Assembly (NCBI GenBank): GCA_025200525.1
Contig: CM045770.1
Coordinates: forward strand, 85,460,084 to 85,524,083
Source of the DNA: Camellia lanceoleosa
Taxonomy: Eukaryota > Streptophyta > Magnoliopsida > Ericales > Theaceae
Direction of reading: 5' to 3'
Length of the DNA: 64,000 nucleotides
A model generated the notes under the pieces. It was not told the origin of the DNA, ran no database searches, and was given only the letters and a program-made list of their open reading frames with translations. The position numbers were made by a program, and so were the translations under genes. Positions 59,249 to 64,000 of this stretch are shown in pieces. Positions within the stretch are counted from its first letter, which is position 1. Every line of letters begins with the position of its first letter.

Positions 59249-60435
59249 TCACGACTCAGAGAAATTTAAGGGGTATAAATAGAATCACCACATACTTTCT
59301 CAGTCATCAAAATGAGAAGGTCCAACTCCATCCTCATCTCAAGTTGAAACTTATGTCACTTAATGTTAGTATGGAATCCTCTGTTCACCAAAATCGTTGT
59401 TTTCCAATCCCAATGCATTCCCAAATGAAGATCATATATTCAAAATTTTATATTTTTCAATTTTCACATTTTATAATTGAAAGTACATTAAGTACAAAGA
59501 GTCAAATTTTGAGTAGAAGATCCTTGGCCTTAATTGCTAAGGTAGCTCTACTCAAATTCAAATCTTTATCTCCTATATGCATCGTTCTCTGTTTCCTTAT
59601 ATTTTATTGATTTATAAGATTGTCCATGTAAAAAAAAAAAAAAAAAAATCATCGATTCTATAAACTAATCAAAACATTCTATAAACCAATCAAATTCAAG
59701 GAATCAGTAAATAGTGTATAAAAAAAAAAAAAAGTAGATGGTCTTAATTCCTCTACAACCCAGGCCAAATTCTAACGAAATAACAAAAAAGAGTATATCC
59801 TTTAATTGAGATCTCTAAGTCAAATATGTAGGGCATTTTTGTCAATTCACATAAAATTTGCACTAGTTATTTGCCTCGATTTTTCCACCTGATTCACTCC
59901 AATTCTTATCCATATTCAAGACCGAAAATATACACCTAGCTTTTGGCTTGGTCGGATCAACTTGAAGCATCTCCAACACAAAATTCAGGGCTCACAATCA
60001 CAGCCACTACTTCTGATGGGGGATAAACACAACATTGACCCGTTTTAATAGAAGCCAACAAGGACAACACCACCAACATAAAAAACGAGTGCTAGCAAAT
60101 TCTCTTTAAAAAATTAAGCCCTAAATTATAGAAATCGATCACAAAATCAAACACAAAATGTAAATAAATAGACGAGATTTTCAAAAGTCAATTCCACCAA
60201 CAGATTCTATAAAATCAAAAAAATTATCTAAAAAAAAAAATTCCATAAAAACTACATCAAATGGACCGCATTGGTTTGAATCTAAATACAGCTTGCTTTC
60301 AAGATAATTTTGGGTGTACAAATTCGGGAAAGTCTATAGTACATTTTGTTTAAAAAATGTATGGTACATCGAAAATCAATGGCTCAGATTGAGCCACATC
60401 ATTAAAAGTGACCTGGTAAGTAGGTCACTTTTGAT
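59249..60435. other. Intergenic DNA, no gene recognised
   Basis: The frame 59134-59610 (158 codons) extends into this stretch but has no recognisable domain. A TATA-like GGTATAAATAG lies at about 59272-59282. Two poly-A runs lie at about 59632 and 59721. From 60390 on, the sequence grades into the satellite. Confidence 0.3.
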
Positions 60436-62735
60436 AGTTATGAGCCAAAATCATATTTGTTCATAACTAGAATCAAATTAATCATAACTTAGTTATGAGC
60501 TCTCATCACTTATCTCATAACCATATCTCATAACCAACACCATTTTGTTGATAACCAATATCACATATTTCATAACTACAATCACATATCTCATAACTAC
60601 ATCTCATAACCAATATCCTTTAGCTCATAATCACACCACTTTGATCATAACCACTATCACATATCTCATAACTATTAATCACATATCTCATAACTACTAC
60701 TCATATAGCTCATAACCACATCTTATAACCAATTCCCATAGCTCATAACCACATCTTATAACCAATCCCCCTTTGACTCATAACCAACATTACATATCTC
60801 ATAATCAACACCCTTTTGCTCATAACCACATCACTTTGATCATAACCAATATCACATATCTTATAACTAATAACCACATATCTCATAACCAAACACCCTT
60901 TTGATTCATAACTACATCACTTTGCTCATAACCAAAATCACATATCTCATAATCAACAATCATATATCTCATAACCATTACCCATATATCTCATAACCAA
61001 CACTCTTTGGCTCATAACTACAATCACATATCTCATAACTACAATGACATATCTCATAACTACATCTCATAACCAATATCCTTTAGCTCATAATCACACC
61101 ACTCTGATCATAACCACTATCACATATCTCATAACTATTAATCACATATCTCATAATTACTACTCATATAGCTCATAACCACATCTTATAACCAATCCCC
61201 CTTTGACTCATAACCAACATTACATATCTCATAATCAACACCTTTTTGCTCATAACCACATCACTTTGATCATAACTAATATCACATATCTTATAACTAA
61301 TAACCACATATCTCATAACCAAACACCCTTTTGACTCATAACTACATCACTTTGCTCATAACCAAAATCACATATCTCATAATCAACAATCATATATCTC
61401 ATAACCATTACCCATATATCTCATAACCAACACTCTTTGGCTCATAACTACAATCACATATCTCATAACTACAATGACATATCTCATAACTACATCTCAT
61501 AACCAATATCCTTTAGCTCATAATCACACCACTCTGATCATAACCACTATCACATATCTCATAACTATTAATCACATATCTCATAACTACTACTCATATA
61601 GCTCATAACCACATCTTATAACCAAACCCCATAGCTCATAACCACATCTTATAACCAATCCCCCTTTGACTCATAACCAACATTACATATTTCATAATCA
61701 ACACCCTTTTGCTCATAACCACATCACTTTGATCATAACCAATATCACATATCTTATAACTAATAACCACATATCTCATAACCAAACACCCTTTTGACTC
61801 ATAACTACATCACTTTGCTCATAACCAAAATCACATATCTCATAATCAACAATCATATATCTCATAACCATTACCCATATATCTCATAACCAACACTCTT
61901 TGGCTCATAACTACAATCACATATCTCATAACTACAATGACATATCTCATAACTACATCTCATAACCAATATCCTTTAGCTCATAATCACACCACTCTGA
62001 TCATAACCACTATCACATATCTCATAACTATTAATCACATATCTCATAACTACTACTCATATAGCTCATAACCACATCTTATAACCAATCCCCATAGCTC
62101 ATAACCACATCTTATAACCAATCCCCCTTTGACTCATAACCAACATTACATATCTCATAATCAACACCCTTTTGCTCATAACCACATCACTTTGATCATA
62201 ACCAATATCACATATCTTATAACTAATAATCACATATCTCATAACCAAACACCCTTTTGACTCATAACTACATCACTTTGCTCATAACCAAAATCACATA
62301 TCTCATAATCAACAATCATATATCTCATAACCATTACCCCATATCTCATAACCAACACTCTTTGGCTCATAACTAACATCACATATATCGTAACTACTAA
62401 TCACATATCTCATAACACCCTTTGGCTCATAGTCACACCACTTTGATCATAATTAACATCACATATCTCATAACCATTAGTCATATATCTCATAATCAAT
62501 ACTCTTTGGCTCATAACCATACCACTTTACTTATAACCACTAATCACATATCTCATAACCAACATTCTTTGGCTCATAACCACACCACTTTACTCATAAC
62601 CACTAATCACATATCTCATAACCAACATTCTTTGGCTAATAACCACACCACTTTACTCATAACTACTTTACATATCTCATAACCAATACCTTTTGGCTCG
62701 TAACCATACCATTTTGATCATAACCACCATCACAC
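60436..62735. repeat. Higher-order satellite of TCATAAC monomers
   Basis: Short degenerate monomers (CACATATCTCATAACYA and variants, about 15-21 bp) are organised in a higher-order unit. The anchor TTGGCTCATAACTA recurs at 61007, 61437, 61900 and 62362 (spacings 430, 463 and 462 bp). The 33-bp difference equals presence or absence of one extra 'catagctcataaccacatcttataaccaa' unit. From about 62420 to 62700 the order changes to a plain 63-bp repeat, which keeps a frame open for 86 codons by chance. No coding function. Confidence 0.85.
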
Positions 62736-62743
62736 ACTGCATA

Positions 62744-63050
62744 TTTGCCGTCGCAAAAAGTAACTTTTTGCGACAGCACAACTTGCTGTCGCAAAAAATG
62801 TGACTTTTTGAGACGGCACAAATTGCCGTCGCAAAAAAATGTGACTTTTTGATACGGCACAACTTGCCGTCGCGAAAAATATGACTTTTTGTGACAGCAC
62901 AACTTGCTGTCGCAAAAAAAAATAGAGTATTTGCGACGGCAGAGATTGTTGTCGCAAAAAAAATAGAGTTTTTGCGACGGCACCAGCTGCAGTCGCAAAA
63001 AAAAAAAAAAAAAAATTTGCGACTGTAATAGGTACCGTTGTAAAAAAAAA
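62744..63050. repeat. Array of GACGGCA...TGCCGTC hairpins
   Basis: About five or six successive units of roughly 55-60 bp. Each has a short inverted repeat such as GACGGCACAACTTGCCGTC, separated by TTTTTGCGAC or AAAAATGTGACTTTTT. The reading TTTTTGYGACRGCA/TGCYGTCGCAAAAA repeats with alternating G/A substitutions that are usually mirrored in both arms. Similar GACGGC/GCCGTC words occur in subterminal regions of some plant DNA transposons, but no terminal CACTA sequence is visible here. Confidence 0.7.
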
Positions 63051-63179
63051 AAAAAAGAGTAAAAAGTATATATATATATATTGTGGCTTTGAGACGCCTT
63101 CACATATATATAGTCACAAAATGGTTTAAATAAATGCAACGGTATTTTTTTTCTCACAAAAAAAAAAAAAAAAAGACGT
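63051..63179. other. AT-rich spacer with (TA)n
   Basis: (TA)n tract at about 63066-63080, and poly-A at about 63159-63174. No gene. Confidence 0.4.
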
Positions 63180-64000
63180 TGTCTTACTCTTTTGATATAA
63201 TATTTATCTTTTCACCCATTTTTTCATCTTTTTGTCTCTCTATCTCTGTTTCTGTCTCTCTTCTCTTTCTCTCTCTCTCACTCATTACTCTTCTCTGTCT
63301 ATCTGTCTCTCTCTTTCTCTTTGTGTCTTTGTCTTTGTCTCTGTTCTCTTTCTCTCTCTCACTCATCACTCTTCTCTCCTGTCTGCTTGTCTCTGCCTCG
63401 CTTCTCTTTCTCTCTATGTCTCTCGCCCATCTCTCGTCTCTCTATCTCTCTCATCTCTCTTCTCTCTCTCTCTCTTCTCGCTCTCTCGCTTCATCTCTCT
63501 TGTCTCTCTCGTTTATCTCTTTTTGCTATTTTTCTCTCTCTTTCTCCTCATCTCTTTTCACTCATTTTTTCATCTTCCTCTCTCTTCTCTTCTCTCTCTC
63601 TCTCTCTCATTTATCACTCTTCTCTCTCTCTGCTTTCTCTTTCTCTCTTTGTGTCTCTCACTCATCTATCTCTTCTTTTATCTCTTTTCTCTCTCTCTCT
63701 GTCTCTTTCATCATTTATCTTCTCTCTATCTCTATTCTTTCTATCTCTCTCATCTCTTTCTCTCTATGTCTCTTTCGCTCATCTCTATTTTCTCTGTCTC
63801 TCTCATTCATCTCTCTTATCTCTTTCTCTCTTTTTCTGTCTCTTACTCTCTATCTCTTTCTTTCTTTGTCTCTCTCTCTCTTCTCTCTCTTATTCATCAC
63901 TCTTCTCTGTGTGTGAGTCTTTGTCTTTGTCTCTGTCTCTCTTTCTCTCTTTGGCTCTCGCTCATCTTTCTTCTCTCTGCCTCTCTTCTTTCTCTATCTC
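63180..64000 (+). repeat. CT-rich low-complexity tract, runs off the right edge
   Basis: Almost pure TCTCTT/TCTCTC/TTTCTCTG pyrimidine sequence with loosely repeated blocks containing CTCATCACTCTTCTC. The 260-codon Ser/Leu/Phe-rich frame at 63134-63916 results from the composition (TCT, CTC, TTC codons) and is not a gene. Confidence 0.85.

Noticed and set aside
62422..62682. 86-codon frame with repeating His/Asn/Thr units
   Set aside because: A 63-bp satellite period keeps the frame open by chance.
60436..62735. Regularly repeated short units resembling a CRISPR array
   Set aside because: The units are degenerate and contiguous, with no unique spacers, and the context is a plant chromosome; this is a satellite.
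63134..63916. 260-codon open frame, Ser/Leu/Phe-rich
   Set aside because: It lies in a CT-rich low-complexity tract. The amino acids follow from TCT/CTC/TTC codons and no domain is visible.

Overview
The window looks like a transposon-dense, AT-rich piece of a eudicot plant nuclear chromosome. The evidence is a plant-specific INDETERMINATE-DOMAIN zinc-finger gene with introns, plant-type LTR retrotransposons (Tat-clade Ty3/gypsy with two RNase H domains), Helitrons with CTAG-T ends, and many MITE/MULE-type elements. I recognise only one apparently intact host gene. Everything else is mobile elements at different stages of decay, gene fragments carried by them, satellites and low-complexity DNA. 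The species cannot be named from what is visible.

Layout. 1-3010: remains of LTRs. 4918-8132: the IDD-family gene (minus strand, 5541-7457, three coding exons, one GC-AG intron), flanked on both sides by a hairpin MITE of the same family. 8294-9713: two DNA-transposon-derived repeats, one with a clear 8-bp target duplication. 9714-13088: AT-rich filler, a T-rich minisatellite and a GC-richer unassigned block. 13097-28972: an old hAT-like repeat split by a 15.4-kb Tat-type retrotransposon (13245-28661, TSD GAACC). That element has gag-protease-RT-RNaseH-aRNaseH-integrase on the plus strand and two antisense coding regions between integrase and the 3' LTR, one related to the plant mobile domain.

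29604-32273: MITEs and a hAT-like repeat. 32860-39700: a three-level nest. A degenerate LTR is split by a Tourist-like MITE (TSD TTA), which is split by two head-to-tail Helitrons. Each Helitron carries the same cinnamoyl-CoA-reductase exon fragment. 43651-46458: a cluster of three Mutator-like elements with 9-bp target duplications. The third is a Pack-MULE carrying the 5' end of a geranylgeranyl-diphosphate-synthase-like gene. 48059-54947: a pol-less, gag-only LTR element (TR-GAG type) with a long internal tandem array, itself interrupted by a 2.1-kb solo LTR. 55507-59248: further MITEs and a GC-rich foldback. 60436-62735: a higher-order satellite of TCATAAC-type monomers. It is followed by an array of short GACGGCA hairpins (62744-63050) and a CT-rich tract to the end.

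How it works together. The IDD gene is the only part likely to serve the plant; it would encode a nuclear C2H2 transcription regulator. The rest shows how elements nest and pick up host exons: the Helitrons and the Pack-MULE carry gene fragments, and the Tat element carries a plant-mobile-domain coding region in antisense. All retroelement polyproteins seen here are broken by stops, frameshifts or changed catalytic residues. All target-site duplications, terminal repeats and alignments were judged by eye.
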